Assembly: GCA_030066685.1 (NCBI GenBank)
Contig: JASJBF010000011.1
Location: 1-46,427 of the forward strand
DNA: 46,427 bases
Source: Kiloniellales bacterium
GTDB taxonomy: Bacteria > Pseudomonadota > Alphaproteobacteria > Kiloniellales > JAKSBE01
Direction: 5' to 3'
Shown here: positions 1 to 8,495 of the stretch, piece by piece
How the letters are laid out: the number at the start of each line of letters is the position of its first letter
Position numbering within the stretch: position 1 is the first letter of the stretch
Translations under genes and position numbers: made by a program
Notes under the pieces: model-generated
Databases searched by the model: none
What the model saw: the letters and a program-made list of their open reading frames with translations, nothing else
What the model was told of the DNA's origin: nothing

Positions 1-347
<347 letters not shown>

Positions 348-485
348 CGGGGCCCGGCGGGGCCGGGTAGCGGAGCCTCCCGGGCCACATCCGGACCCGC
401 CGCGCGAAGGAGGGAAGGCGCCGGCACGGCCCGGGTCCCGCGCTGAGCCGGCGCCCCGGGCCTGGCGTCATATCCGGAGGTTCCC

Positions 486-1292
486 GTGGACTACGAAGCC
501 GAATCGATCGAGCGCGCGGCGCTCGCCGATCTCCAAGCCGCCGCTTCGCCCGAGCTGGTCGAGGCGCTGGGGCTTCAGGCCCTTTCGCTCGGCGCGGCGC
601 TGGTGTCGCTCGCCGGCGGGCTGCCGGCCTCGGCGATCGTGATCAACCGGGCGATCGGCCTCGGGCTCTCGCAGCCCGAAACCGAGGACAGCGTGGCCGC
701 GCTCCTGGCCGCCTATCGCGCGGCCGGGGTCCGGCGCTACTTCGTGCAGCGGCACCCGGCGGCGCGGCCGGCCCGGCTGGTCGACTGGCTGCACGCCGCG
801 GGCCTGCAGAAGGTGCGCGGCTGGCAGAAGTTCAGTCGCGGCCGGGAGGCCGCGCCGAAGACCGAGACGGACCTCAGGATCGAGCAAGTCGGTCCCGAGC
901 AGGGCGCGGCCTTCGGGCGGATCGTCTGTGACGCCTTCGACCTGGGAGACGCGGCCGTCCCCTGGCTGGCAGGGCTCCCCGGGCGCCCCGGATGGCAGGT
1001 GTTCATGAGCTTCGACGGGGAGGAGCCGGCCGGCACCGGAACGGTCTTCGTCGAGGACGGTCTCGCCTGGTTCGATTTCGGGGCGACGGCGCCGACGTAT
1101 CGCCGCCGGGGCAGCCAAAGCGCCCTGCTGGCGCGGCGCGTTCAGCACGCCCTCGACCTGGGCTGCCGCAAGCTCTTCACCTGCACGGGCGAAGCGGTGC
1201 CCGGCGATCCCCAGCATTCCTATTCGAACATCCAGAGGGCCGGATTCCGGGAGGACTACCTGCGGGAGAACTACGCACCCCCGAAGCCCTGA
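486..1292 (+). CDS. GNAT-family N-acetyltransferase
   Basis: The product is 268 residues, beginning at GTG 486 with CCGGAGG six bases upstream. The C-terminal half looks like a GNAT acetyltransferase fold: a beta strand (AGTGTVFVEDGLAWFDFGAT), then the acetyl-CoA loop region YRRRGSQSALLARRVQHAL, and a late YSNIQRAGFRE segment that resembles the closing strand and helix of the family. The N-terminal ~130 residues also look GNAT-like but degenerate, suggesting a tandem two-domain arrangement. The substrate is unknown. Its TGA stop at 1290-1292 abuts the MITE-like element that follows. Confidence 0.8.
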   Translation: MDYEAESIERAALADLQAAASPELVEALGLQALSLGAALVSLAGGLPASAIVINRAIGLGLSQPETEDSVAALLAAYRAAGVRRYFVQRHPAARPARLVDWLHAAGLQKVRGWQKFSRGREAAPKTETDLRIEQVGPEQGAAFGRIVCDAFDLGDAAVPWLAGLPGRPGWQVFMSFDGEEPAGTGTVFVEDGLAWFDFGATAPTYRRRGSQSALLARRVQHALDLGCRKLFTCTGEAVPGDPQHSYSNIQRAGFREDYLRENYAPPKP

Positions 1293-1552
1293 TACCAAGG
1301 AGCGTTGATAATGACCCATTTGATGGCGTGCGGCGACCCGCCGGGCAGGCGCGGCCCGCGGCGCGATGCCATCGCATCGGGCAAGGGTCGGAACGCACCC
1401 GGCGGGTCGCCGCACGCCACCGCAGGCCGGGTTTGATTGACCGGCCGCTGCGTTGCGCTCCGCCTACGGTACATCGCACCGCTGCGCGAAGCGCGCCTGA
1501 CGGGCGATCAAGCAAACCCGGTCAAATGACTCATTATCAACGCTCCTTGGTA
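1293..1552. mobile_element. MITE-like element with ~30-bp terminal inverted repeats
   Basis: The segment is bounded by near-perfect inverted repeats. The left end begins TACCAAGGAGCGTTGATAAT and the right end is its complement, matching over about 30 bp with two mismatches (left 1293-1323, right 1522-1552). TGA occurs at both outer borders (1290-1292 and 1553-1555), a possible 3-bp target duplication; a TA duplication inside the repeats is an alternative. Two further internal stems are present: 1325-1345 with 1398-1418 (perfect, 21 bp) and 1427-1440 with 1508-1521 (13 of 14). There is no transposase, so it would be non-autonomous. Each terminus holds an AAGGAG Shine-Dalgarno motif followed by an ATG reading inward. 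Confidence 0.8.
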
Positions 1553-1617
1553 TGAGCCTCCCTCCCCGGCCGTCGAGGCCGCAGGCCGTCGCCCAAGACG
1601 GGCGGCGCCGCGCCGGG

Positions 1618-2733
1618 TCAGTAACCCGGCCGGCAGCCGTGCTCGCAGCCCTCCTTGTCGCTCATGTGAAGGAAGCGAACCACCGTCGCGCCGGGCTCGC
1701 GCAGCGGATCGGTGGCGAGCGAGAGCACCCGGGCATCGAAGGGCGCGTGGTATTCCGCCACGATCTCGCCGAAGGCGTTGCGCTGCAGCGCCACGCGCTG
1801 GCCCTTGGTGACCGGTTGCTTGAGCTCGACCAGCACCTCCGTGAAGCCGCCGACCTCTGCGCTCAGGGTCTCGAAGTAGTTGCCGACGAAGGTCTCGACG
1901 CCGAGGTCTTCGATCTCGCCGTCCAGCATCTTCATGTCGACCATAACGTTGCGGATGCCGCGCTTCGCGCGGTCGATGTGGTCCCACTCGTAGACCTTCG
2001 GGGCGCCGATCTCGAAGGTGACCGCCGGGATCCCGGCCTCGACGAAGGCGTACTCGACGGTGCCCTCCAGTCCGGTGTCGATCTTGACCATGTCCGGCTG
2101 GAGGGCCTCCGCCAGGCGCTTGATCTTGGGATTGCGGTAGTCGGCGAAGACGTAGAGCGGATAGTCCGTGCCGCGCGACTGGGTGTGCATGTCGATCGCG
2201 GCGTCGACGTTGCCCTCGTAGACCTGGGTCCAGAGCCTGTTGGTGTAGCGCTCACCCGGGTTGCTGGACGACGCGTCTCCGGGCATGAGCCGGTTCAGGT
2301 TCGTGGCCGAGCCGCCGTCGGCGCTGTAGTGATAGAGCCGGCTGTGCAGGAGCATGCCGGAGGTGTTGATGCCGGGCAGCGCGATGACCGCGCCGCGCAG
2401 CGTCGCCGGGTCCAGCTCCTCGAAGAGCCGCTGGATCACCGCGACGCCGTTGAGCTCGTCCCCGTGGATCGCGGCGTTCAGCAGCAGGCCGGGGCCCTTT
2501 TCCGCGCCCTTGGCGACCATCAGCGGGACGTACCAGCGCTGTCCGACGTTCATATCGCCGGCGGCAAAGAAGAACTTGTGGACCTTGCCGCCCTCCAGGC
2601 TGGCGACGTCGAGCTTGGCGATCACCGGCTTGCCGTCGATGACGTCGCCGGTCATCTGGGTCTTCGCCGCGGCCGGCCCGGCCGCAAGGGCGAGGGCCGA
2701 GAGCACGGCCAAGAGAACCCGAGTCTTGCACAT
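1618..2733 (-). CDS. Secreted succinylglutamate desuccinylase/aspartoacylase-type zinc hydrolase (M14 family)
   Basis: The product is 371 residues starting at ATG 2733, preceded by a strong GGAGGAGGAAGG ribosome site. An upstream extension of the frame is not needed. Residues 1-23 are a signal peptide ending AAGPAAA. The mature part has AstE/AspA-type M14 hydrolase features: zinc ligands H90 and E93 in HGDELNG, a third histidine H183 in DMHTQSRG and the probable catalytic E241 in FEIGAP. A C-terminal beta domain follows (VGGFTEVLVEL). This family cleaves N-acyl amino acids or amides; the substrate is not known here, and export suggests a periplasmic role. A paralogue of nearly equal length lies at 17276-18379. 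An AraC gene lies upstream on the same strand. Confidence 0.85.
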   Translation of the reverse strand: MCKTRVLLAVLSALALAAGPAAAKTQMTGDVIDGKPVIAKLDVASLEGGKVHKFFFAAGDMNVGQRWYVPLMVAKGAEKGPGLLLNAAIHGDELNGVAVIQRLFEELDPATLRGAVIALPGINTSGMLLHSRLYHYSADGGSATNLNRLMPGDASSSNPGERYTNRLWTQVYEGNVDAAIDMHTQSRGTDYPLYVFADYRNPKIKRLAEALQPDMVKIDTGLEGTVEYAFVEAGIPAVTFEIGAPKVYEWDHIDRAKRGIRNVMVDMKMLDGEIEDLGVETFVGNYFETLSAEVGGFTEVLVELKQPVTKGQRVALQRNAFGEIVAEYHAPFDARVLSLATDPLREPGATVVRFLHMSDKEGCEHGCRPGY

Positions 2734-2882
2734 GACCTTCCTCCTCCCGATCAAGTCGCGCGTCTCCGCCCATTCGGCAGCGCACGCAAGGGTCGCAATT
2801 CTTGCCTGCAACTGCCCGTTTAAATTGCCCCTGGATGCCATGCGAAGTGTCCGCTTCGCCGTGCCGCTAGGCGCCCTGCCGA

Positions 2883-3896
2883 TCACGCCGTGAGCCGGTG
2901 GCTGCGGTACTCGCGCGGCGTGACTCCGGCCCAGCGCCTGAAGGCGCGGGTGAAGTGGGCGGAGTCGGTATAGCCCAGGTCCAGGCCGATATCGGTGATG
3001 CGGATGTCGGCATCCGCGAGCAGACGGGTGGCGGCCCGGTAGCGGGCCTGGTCGACGATCTGGAAGTGCGTGAGCCCGTGCTGCGCCAGCCGGCGCTGGA
3101 AGGAACGCACGGAAAGGCCGGTCAGTCCCGCCATCGTGCTTATCTGCGGCGGCCCCTCGAGTTTCAGCAGCGTCTCGGCCAGCTGCCGCAGCGCGTCTAT
3201 GAAGCCCTGCGCGGGCGCCGTCTGCCAGAGGCGCGCCTGCTCTTCCTGCCGGGCCTGCGGCGGACCGGCGCGCCACCGCAAGGGCTGCGCGAGGAGCGTG
3301 CGCGGCACGGCGATGGCGGTGCAGCTCTGCCCGATGCGGATCTCGGGATCGCCCAGCGCCTCCCGCAGCTTGCACCCCGGCGCCTCGGTCGCCTGCAGGC
3401 GGACCTTGGCCGGCCGCCAGGACGGGCCCATCCCCATGCGCACGTGGTCGATCAGCCGCATCAGAACGTATTGCTCCATCTGCCAGCGACCGATCTTGGG
3501 ACCGCGGAAGCGGCTGCGGCAGAACCAGACCTCCTCACCGGCCGGGATCAGCCAGATGTGGGCGGCGGAGGTGTGCAGGTGAAGCAGGCGGCAGCTCGTC
3601 TCGAAGGCCTGCTTGATGGTAGGCGCGCTCGCGATCACCTTCCCGTAGGAGCCCAGAGTCTCGATGCTGCTTTCCAGCCCGACCCGCAGTCCGAGGGCCC
3701 GGTTGCCCAGACGTCGAGCGGCCTGTCCCAGGAGCGCATAGATGTGCTGCGTGGGAATCAGGTCGTCCGGATGGCAATAGTGCCACGGCGGCAAGTTCCC
3801 CTGCCTCAGCATCTCCTCGGCCGACAGGCCGAGCCGCTCCAGCGTATCGGTGACGTGGATCAGCTGGCCCGCCCGTGTAAGCGCAATGGTTTCCAT
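2883..3896 (-). CDS. AraC-family transcriptional regulator
   Basis: The product is 337 residues. The N-terminal ~200 residues look like the arabinose-binding-like sensor of the OruR/ArgR-type AraC regulators (PF12625-like). The C-terminal ~100 residues are a double helix-turn-helix: the first HTH is around GLTGLSVRSFQRRLAQHG, and the second contains DIGLDLGYTDSAHFTRAFRRW followed by the conserved GVTPREYR end. It lies 149 bp upstream of the secreted M14 hydrolase on the same strand and is divergent from a second AraC gene, so it may control either. The effector is unknown. Confidence 0.9.
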   Translation of the reverse strand: METIALTRAGQLIHVTDTLERLGLSAEEMLRQGNLPPWHYCHPDDLIPTQHIYALLGQAARRLGNRALGLRVGLESSIETLGSYGKVIASAPTIKQAFETSCRLLHLHTSAAHIWLIPAGEEVWFCRSRFRGPKIGRWQMEQYVLMRLIDHVRMGMGPSWRPAKVRLQATEAPGCKLREALGDPEIRIGQSCTAIAVPRTLLAQPLRWRAGPPQARQEEQARLWQTAPAQGFIDALRQLAETLLKLEGPPQISTMAGLTGLSVRSFQRRLAQHGLTHFQIVDQARYRAATRLLADADIRITDIGLDLGYTDSAHFTRAFRRWAGVTPREYRSHRLTA

Positions 3897-4110
3897 CTGA
3901 TACAGCCCCCCTCGGCGCCGCAGCTCTGCGGCCGGTGCTGTCGCGACACTCCGAGCCCCCGGCGATCACGGGGACCAGGCGTGGACACTTGGCCGGTACC
4001 GCTTGTCGGTGTTTTCGAGCTTGGGACCGCCGGACGACCCGCTCGACGACAGGCGGAAACGACCAATTCGCGCCGGACACGACACCTAGCGGCAACGACA
4101 TCGCGTCAGC

Positions 4111-4176
4111 TATCCGCTGCGCGAAGAACCGTTATCCGCCTTGCGAAAAACCGTTATCCGCTTCGTGCAAGGCCGC
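4111..4176. repeat. Three 22-bp direct repeats, candidate AraC operators
   Basis: Units begin at 4111, 4133 and 4155, an exact 22-bp period. All start with TATCCGC. The first two share GCGAA-N-AACCGT in their second half; the third keeps only the first half well. A spacing of two helical turns on one DNA face is what AraC-type proteins use when binding direct repeats. The location between two divergent araC-type genes supports an operator role, but no binding is shown. Confidence 0.5.
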
Positions 4177-4478
4177 TCCGAGCGCGGGCGTTTTCCAGAG
4201 ATCCGAGCAGCCCTGACGGGAGCAGGGCAGCGGGCGTGGGAGCAAAGCCGGCGCGCGAATCCCGGCGGCAAAGCTGCGCCCGCCCTTTCGACCGGCGAGG
4301 CCGCGGAAGGCCTTCGGGACGCGGGTTATGCCCGAAGTCGCAGGAGCCTGCGCCCGGGTCGTCTAGAGAGCGCTCGCCCGGTCCCCGGCGTGTCGGGCGC
4401 GCACGACAGCCGAGATCGTTGACCGGACCTTAGATTTTCGAAGCCATAGCGGGCTGCGGTCCGCATGCCCTGGCGCGT

Positions 4479-4513
4479 AATGGCAAGCCTTTTTTGGCGG
4501 CTATTGGCAAGCC
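4479..4513. repeat. Pair of TGGCAAGCC direct repeats upstream of the second AraC gene
   Basis: AATGGCAAGCC at 4479-4489 is repeated as ATTGGCAAGCC at 4503-4513, 24 bp apart and 40-75 bp upstream of the GTG start at 4554. Position and spacing would suit an autoregulatory AraC site. The TTTTTT run between the copies is not preceded by a clear stem, so a terminator is less likely. Confidence 0.35.
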
Positions 4514-4553
4514 TCCCGTCAATGGTCCGAAAGCTGCCTTGGGAGGGGCCGGC

Positions 4554-5645
4554 GTGGAGAGCGAGGGACAGCATGGATCGCCGCTTTGGTCGATCTCGAT
4601 GGATGACATCGGGGAGCTCCAGGAGGAGGCGACCGCCGTCGGTTGGGACATCCTTTACACCCAGAACGAGGCGGGAAGCCTGGACGGCACCTTGAAGGAA
4701 CTCAGGCTTCCGGGCCTCATGGTCGCCCACGAAGTCTACGGCCGGGACTTCGTCTTCTGCGCCAGCTTGCCGAAGGACTTCACCCCGGCCCTCTTTCCCT
4801 TGCGGCCGAGGGACGGCGTTCGCCTGAACGGCCTGCCCTACGCCGCGGGCGACATCTTCATGCCGGGCGAGGTAAGCGAGATTGCCTGTGGCGGCCCGCA
4901 AGGCGTCGACCTGATCACCCTCCACCTCGAGCCCGAGTCGATGAGCGATCTCTCCGCCATGCTCGGAGAGGACATGTTCGACGATCTTCTTCGCTGGGCG
5001 ATGCTGCGGCATCGGGGCGACCCCCGGCAGAGGATAGCCTTCGAAGGTCTCCTGGCCTCCCTGCTGCAAGACGCGATGTGGCCGCCGGGGGCCAACGCCA
5101 ATCGCATAGAGGCTTTTCGCGACAAGATCGTCACCGACTTTGCGGCCCTGCTCGAGGACGCCCTTCCCAGGGGTGTGCCGTCCCGCAGCGGACGTCGCAG
5201 CGTCTGGGTGCGCTACGCCCGTCAGGCCCGAGCCTACCTGGACGGCAATCTGGACCGGGCCGTCTCCCTCGCCGAGCTGTGCCGGGCCACCGGGACCAGC
5301 GCCCGCACGATCCAGTATGCCTTCCGCGACCACTACGGCGTGGCGCCCCAGGTCTACCACCGAGCCCGGCGACTGAGCGCGGTGCGCCAGTCCCTTCAGC
5401 AGCGGTGGCCCGGCGAGACCACGGTCACGGACACGGCCTTCGACCACGGCTTCTGGCACCTCGGCCGCTTCGGCAAAGCCTACAAGCTCCGGTTCGGCGA
5501 ATCGCCTTCGGAGACCCTGGCGCGACGGCCCCTGCGGCCCGGGCCGACGAGCCCCTTTTCCTATAGAACGACGACCGCGTCCTTTCGGCACCAGATCGGA
5601 CCCCCTTCGGATCGAAGCGGCAAAGTGACTCCCTTCAGGTCTTGA
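4554..5645 (+). CDS. AraC-family transcriptional regulator
   Basis: The product is about 363 residues from GTG 4554, chosen because GGGAGGGG lies seven bases upstream; an upstream TTG (4494) and an internal ATG (4599) are also in frame. The N-terminal ~200 residues form a probable cupin-like sensor with no recognisable ligand motif. The C-terminal HTH pair includes LAELCRATGTSARTIQYAFR and DTAFDHGFWHLGRFGKAYKL followed by FGESPSETL. This pattern resembles EutR/FeaR-like members. The last ~35 residues are a low-complexity tail. It is divergent from the AraC gene at 2883-3896, and its target is unknown. Confidence 0.85.
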   Translation: MESEGQHGSPLWSISMDDIGELQEEATAVGWDILYTQNEAGSLDGTLKELRLPGLMVAHEVYGRDFVFCASLPKDFTPALFPLRPRDGVRLNGLPYAAGDIFMPGEVSEIACGGPQGVDLITLHLEPESMSDLSAMLGEDMFDDLLRWAMLRHRGDPRQRIAFEGLLASLLQDAMWPPGANANRIEAFRDKIVTDFAALLEDALPRGVPSRSGRRSVWVRYARQARAYLDGNLDRAVSLAELCRATGTSARTIQYAFRDHYGVAPQVYHRARRLSAVRQSLQQRWPGETTVTDTAFDHGFWHLGRFGKAYKLRFGESPSETLARRPLRPGPTSPFSYRTTTASFRHQIGPPSDRSGKVTPFRS

Positions 5646-5897
5646 GATTCGGATCACTCCGAATGCTCTCGAAGAGAGTCGCTCCGTAGCGTCGGACCCA
5701 CGAAGCCAAGCGGCGCTCGGGCGCCGGCTTCAGGGCCCCTCGATGCGCCCGGTGGCGAGCACCTTCCTCTGCACTGCCGTGCTCTGGCCGCGCGCGGCCC
5801 GGCGCCGCGGTCCGCAGGCCGGCGAATTGCAGCCGGAATCCAGACTGCTGTATGATCGCGACCGGCGGCATCGCGACATCGACGCGGGAGCGATCTC

Positions 5898-6776
5898 ATG
5901 CAGCCGATCAAGGATCTGGTGAACGTCCTTCAGATGGACCCGGGCCGCTTTCAGCCGGACCCGGCCTTTGCCTACCGATCCGTCCGGGACTACGTCCTGG
6001 ACCAGCAGTTCCTGGCCCTGCTGGTCGGGGCCGTCGCGCTCGGCCTGCCTTTCGCCATGCTCTTCGGCGTGCTGGTCGGGACCTGCTTCTACGATTCGAT
6101 CAGCCACTTCTACTATTCGCAGTTCTTCGGCGACGTTCTGGTGATGGCCCTGGCCTTCATCGGAACCTTTCTGATCGCCTACCGCGGCGAGAACTTCTGG
6201 GAGAATCGGCTCGCGACCCTCGCCGGTTTCTGCGCCTACGGCATTGCGGTCTTCCCGACCTCCGGGCGCGGCTGCGAAGAGAAGGCCTTCGCCGGCCGGG
6301 CCCTGGTGGACCTGCTGGCGCCTTGGAAGACCGAGCCGGTCACCGTCGTCCCCGCGACCAGGCTCGGGCAGTTCTTCGAGCTCTTTGCGAACGTCAACGT
6401 CCTTCACTTCGGCAGCGCCGCCCTGTTGTTCGCCTTCCTGGCGTTCTATTCCTTCTATGTCTTCACGCGCGTCATCCCGCGGGAGCAGACCGACGCGGAG
6501 GGGCGGCTCACGCCGGTGAAGCGGCGGCGCAATCGAATCTACATCTGGTCCGGCTGGGTCATCGTCTTTTCCATGCTCGCCATGGCGACAAACGCCCTGG
6601 TCTCCTACGTCACCGGGGAATCCTGGGCGTGGTGGACCGCGGTCAACGCGACCTTCTGGTTCGAGGCGCTCGCGCTCTGGGCCTTCGGCGTCTCCTGGAT
6701 GGTGAAGGGGCGGTTCTGGAAGGCGCTGCTGGCCGACCCGCGCGACCGGACGGCGGCGGCCCCGGCGACGGCCTGA
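5898..6776 (+). CDS. Multi-pass membrane protein of unknown function
   Basis: The product is 292 residues with GGGAGCG upstream of the ATG. I count about six hydrophobic segments: FLALLVGAVALGLPFAMLFG, DVLVMALAFIGTFLIAY, LATLAGFCAYGIAVF, ALLFAFLAFYSFYVF, WVIVFSMLAMATNAL and NATFWFEALALWAFGVSW. The first loop contains DSISHFYYSQFFGD, followed by a positive YRGENFWENR. A charged loop with PREQTDAEGRLTPVKRRRNR is probably cytoplasmic. I do not recognise a named family. It stands alone between an AraC gene and a convergent HAD gene. Confidence 0.75.
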   Translation: MQPIKDLVNVLQMDPGRFQPDPAFAYRSVRDYVLDQQFLALLVGAVALGLPFAMLFGVLVGTCFYDSISHFYYSQFFGDVLVMALAFIGTFLIAYRGENFWENRLATLAGFCAYGIAVFPTSGRGCEEKAFAGRALVDLLAPWKTEPVTVVPATRLGQFFELFANVNVLHFGSAALLFAFLAFYSFYVFTRVIPREQTDAEGRLTPVKRRRNRIYIWSGWVIVFSMLAMATNALVSYVTGESWAWWTAVNATFWFEALALWAFGVSWMVKGRFWKALLADPRDRTAAAPATA

Positions 6777-6844
6777 GGCCGGGGCGGCGGTCCGCCGGCC
6801 GCCAACCCGGGAATTCCGCCGCTCCCTCGGCGGACCCGAGGCCG

Positions 6845-7516
6845 TTACGGGCAAAGCAGCGTCTGCAATTCTTCCATCGACGGCACGACGCGTCCGGCGC
6901 CGACCTCGCTCAGAGCCTCGCCGTGGCCCGGGCCGCAGTGGCTGCCGCCGGTGAAGCCGATCACGGACATGCCCGCGGCCATGCCGGCGGCGACCCCGGC
7001 CAGACTGTCCTCGACGACGACGCAGGCCTCGGCCGCCACGCCTAGACAGGCGGCGGCGTGAAGGAAGAGGTCGGGGGCCGGCTTGCCGCGGGGAACCTCG
7101 ACGGCGCTGTAGATGTGCGGTTGGAAGCGCCGGTAGAGACCTGCCGCGCCCAGAGCGGCTTCGAGGCGCTGGGGATCGGAAGAGGAGGCAACGCAGGCCG
7201 GGACCCGTAAGCGGTCCAGCAGAGGCACCAGCCCCGGCATGGCCTCGGTCCCGTCGGCCAGGGCCGCGGTGACCCGGGTCTTCACCTCGTCACGCAGGGC
7301 GACGGGCAGCGGGCGGCCGGAGTCCTTCTCGACCTCGCCGAACATGTAAGCGGCCGAGCGACCGATGAAGCGCCGGGCGATCTCCTGCGCGGTGATCGGG
7401 AAGCCGTGGGCGGTGAAGACCTCGGCGCCGACCCGGCAGACCAGCATCTCGCTGTCGATCAGCACGCCGTCGCAGTCGAAAATGACGAGGTCGGGAGCTG
7501 ATGACCGGTGTTGCAT
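6845..7516 (-). CDS. HAD-superfamily phosphatase (phosphoglycolate phosphatase/beta-PGM-like)
   Basis: The product is 223 residues. Motif I is FDCDGVLIDSE with nucleophile D14 and acid D16. A helical cap domain follows at about residues 18-85. Motif II is VASSSDP. Motif III lysine is in PRGKPAPDLFLHAA, and motif IV is VVVEDSLAGVAAG. This is the class IA HAD pattern shared by Gph, YieH and beta-phosphoglucomutase. The exact substrate, a small sugar or organic phosphate, cannot be chosen from sequence. It converges on the unknown membrane protein gene. Confidence 0.9.
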   Translation of the reverse strand: MQHRSSAPDLVIFDCDGVLIDSEMLVCRVGAEVFTAHGFPITAQEIARRFIGRSAAYMFGEVEKDSGRPLPVALRDEVKTRVTAALADGTEAMPGLVPLLDRLRVPACVASSSDPQRLEAALGAAGLYRRFQPHIYSAVEVPRGKPAPDLFLHAAACLGVAAEACVVVEDSLAGVAAGMAAGMSVIGFTGGSHCGPGHGEALSEVGAGRVVPSMEELQTLLCP

Positions 7517-7551
7517 CTATCGATATGACACGCGTTCCTGGAACCCTGCGT

Positions 7552-7630
7552 CTGTCATGCCCGGGCTTGACCCGGGCATCCATCGGGCCGCCCGCACAAT
7601 GGATTGCCGGGTCAAGCCCGGCAATGACAG
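7552..7630. repeat. REP-like palindromic intergenic repeat
   Basis: A 79-bp imperfect palindrome between the HAD and HNH genes. The left arm is CTGTCATGCCCGGGCTTGA followed by CCCGGGCATCCAT; the right arm is its near complement, ending CGGCAATGACAG. Each arm is itself palindromic around CTTGA/TCAAG. Elements of this exact type are widespread in alphaproteobacterial intergenic DNA. Confidence 0.8.
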
Positions 7631-7703
7631 ATTTGCTGAGGCAAGCAAGGAGGCGACAGCACCCCTGCATCGAGGCCGCGGTTGCGCGCTCCTGCCGCGC
7701 CGC

Positions 7704-8264
7704 TCAGGCCTCCAGCTCGCTGTCCCAGTAGAGGAAGTCGTTCCAGCTTTCGTGCAGGAAGTTGGGCGGGAAGGAGCGGCCGTTCTCCTGCAGCTGGTAG
7801 GCGGTCGGCTGGGCCGGCGGGCGCAGCAGCCGCAGGCCGCAGTCCTGCAGCCGCCGGTTGCCCTTGAGAAGGTTGCAGGTCTGGCAGGCCGTGACGACGT
7901 TGTCCCAGGTGGTCCTGCCGCCGCGCGAGCGCGGCACCACGTGGTCGAAGGTCAGGTCCTCCGAGGGGAAGTCGGTCAGGCAGTACTGGCACTCGAAGCT
8001 GTCGCGCAGGAAGACGTTGAAGCGCGTGAAGGCCGGCCGCCGGTCCAGGTGGACGTATTCCTTGAGCGCGATGACGCTGGGCAGGCGGATCTCGAGGCTG
8101 GGCGAGCGCACCACGCGGTCGTATTCGGAGACGATGTTGACCCGCCCCAGGAAGGCCGCCTTGACCGCTTCCTGCCAGGGCCAGAGCGACAGGGGGAAGT
8201 AGCTGAGCGGCCGGAAGTCCGCGTTCAGCACCAGCGCCGGATATCCTTGCGCTGCAGCAACCAT
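7704..8264 (-). CDS. HNH endonuclease family protein
   Basis: The product is 186 residues from ATG 8264, preceded by GAGGTGCGGGGA; a longer frame to 8378 lacks support. The HNH core is complete: FECQYC, then LTFDHVVPRSRGG with the catalytic histidine, then NVVTACQTCNLLKGNR, giving two CxxC pairs for structural zinc. The N-terminus (LVLNADFRPLSYFPLSLWPW) is characteristic of a stand-alone HNH protein common in alphaproteobacteria. It is not associated with an intron, phage or restriction gene here. Its biological role is unclear. Confidence 0.9.
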   Translation of the reverse strand: MVAAAQGYPALVLNADFRPLSYFPLSLWPWQEAVKAAFLGRVNIVSEYDRVVRSPSLEIRLPSVIALKEYVHLDRRPAFTRFNVFLRDSFECQYCLTDFPSEDLTFDHVVPRSRGGRTTWDNVVTACQTCNLLKGNRRLQDCGLRLLRPPAQPTAYQLQENGRSFPPNFLHESWNDFLYWDSELEA

Positions 8265-8495
8265 TCCCCGCACCTCACGTCCCGTTTCGACCGGGGCCAC
8301 GACACCCGTGAAAGTGAATAGTGGATAACCTTCGTAAAGACAAGATTTACCGGCAGTTACCCCCGAAGGGTTTAACAAAAGCTCCTTATTTCACAGCGTT
8401 TAATCCAAGGGATCGCGCGCTTGTGACTGGCGCCGGGGCAGGGTAATTCACTTATCCGGAGCAGGATCCAAGTCTTACAGGAGATCGGCAAGAAT

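Larger units (their letters stand above)
3897..4553. promoter_or_regulatory. 657-bp divergent intergenic region between two AraC genes
   Basis: No convincing protein frame fills this gap; the frames present are short and low in complexity. It contains the 22-bp direct repeats (4111-4176) and a pair of TGGCAAGCC direct repeats (4479-4513), both annotated separately. It must hold the promoters of the two divergent regulators. I could not pick reliable -10/-35 elements. Confidence 0.5.

Noticed and set aside
468-1415. Long minus-strand frame across the GNAT gene
   Set aside because: It is the antisense shadow of the GNAT gene in GC-rich DNA; its composition is Arg/Pro-rich and it runs into the MITE.
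1293-1552. Terminator reading of the inverted repeats after the GNAT gene
   Set aside because: The arms are 30 bp at 200-bp distance with flanking TGA repeats, so a MITE explains them better than a terminator.
4481-4500. Rho-independent terminator at the TTTTTT run
   Set aside because: There is no stable GC stem directly before it.
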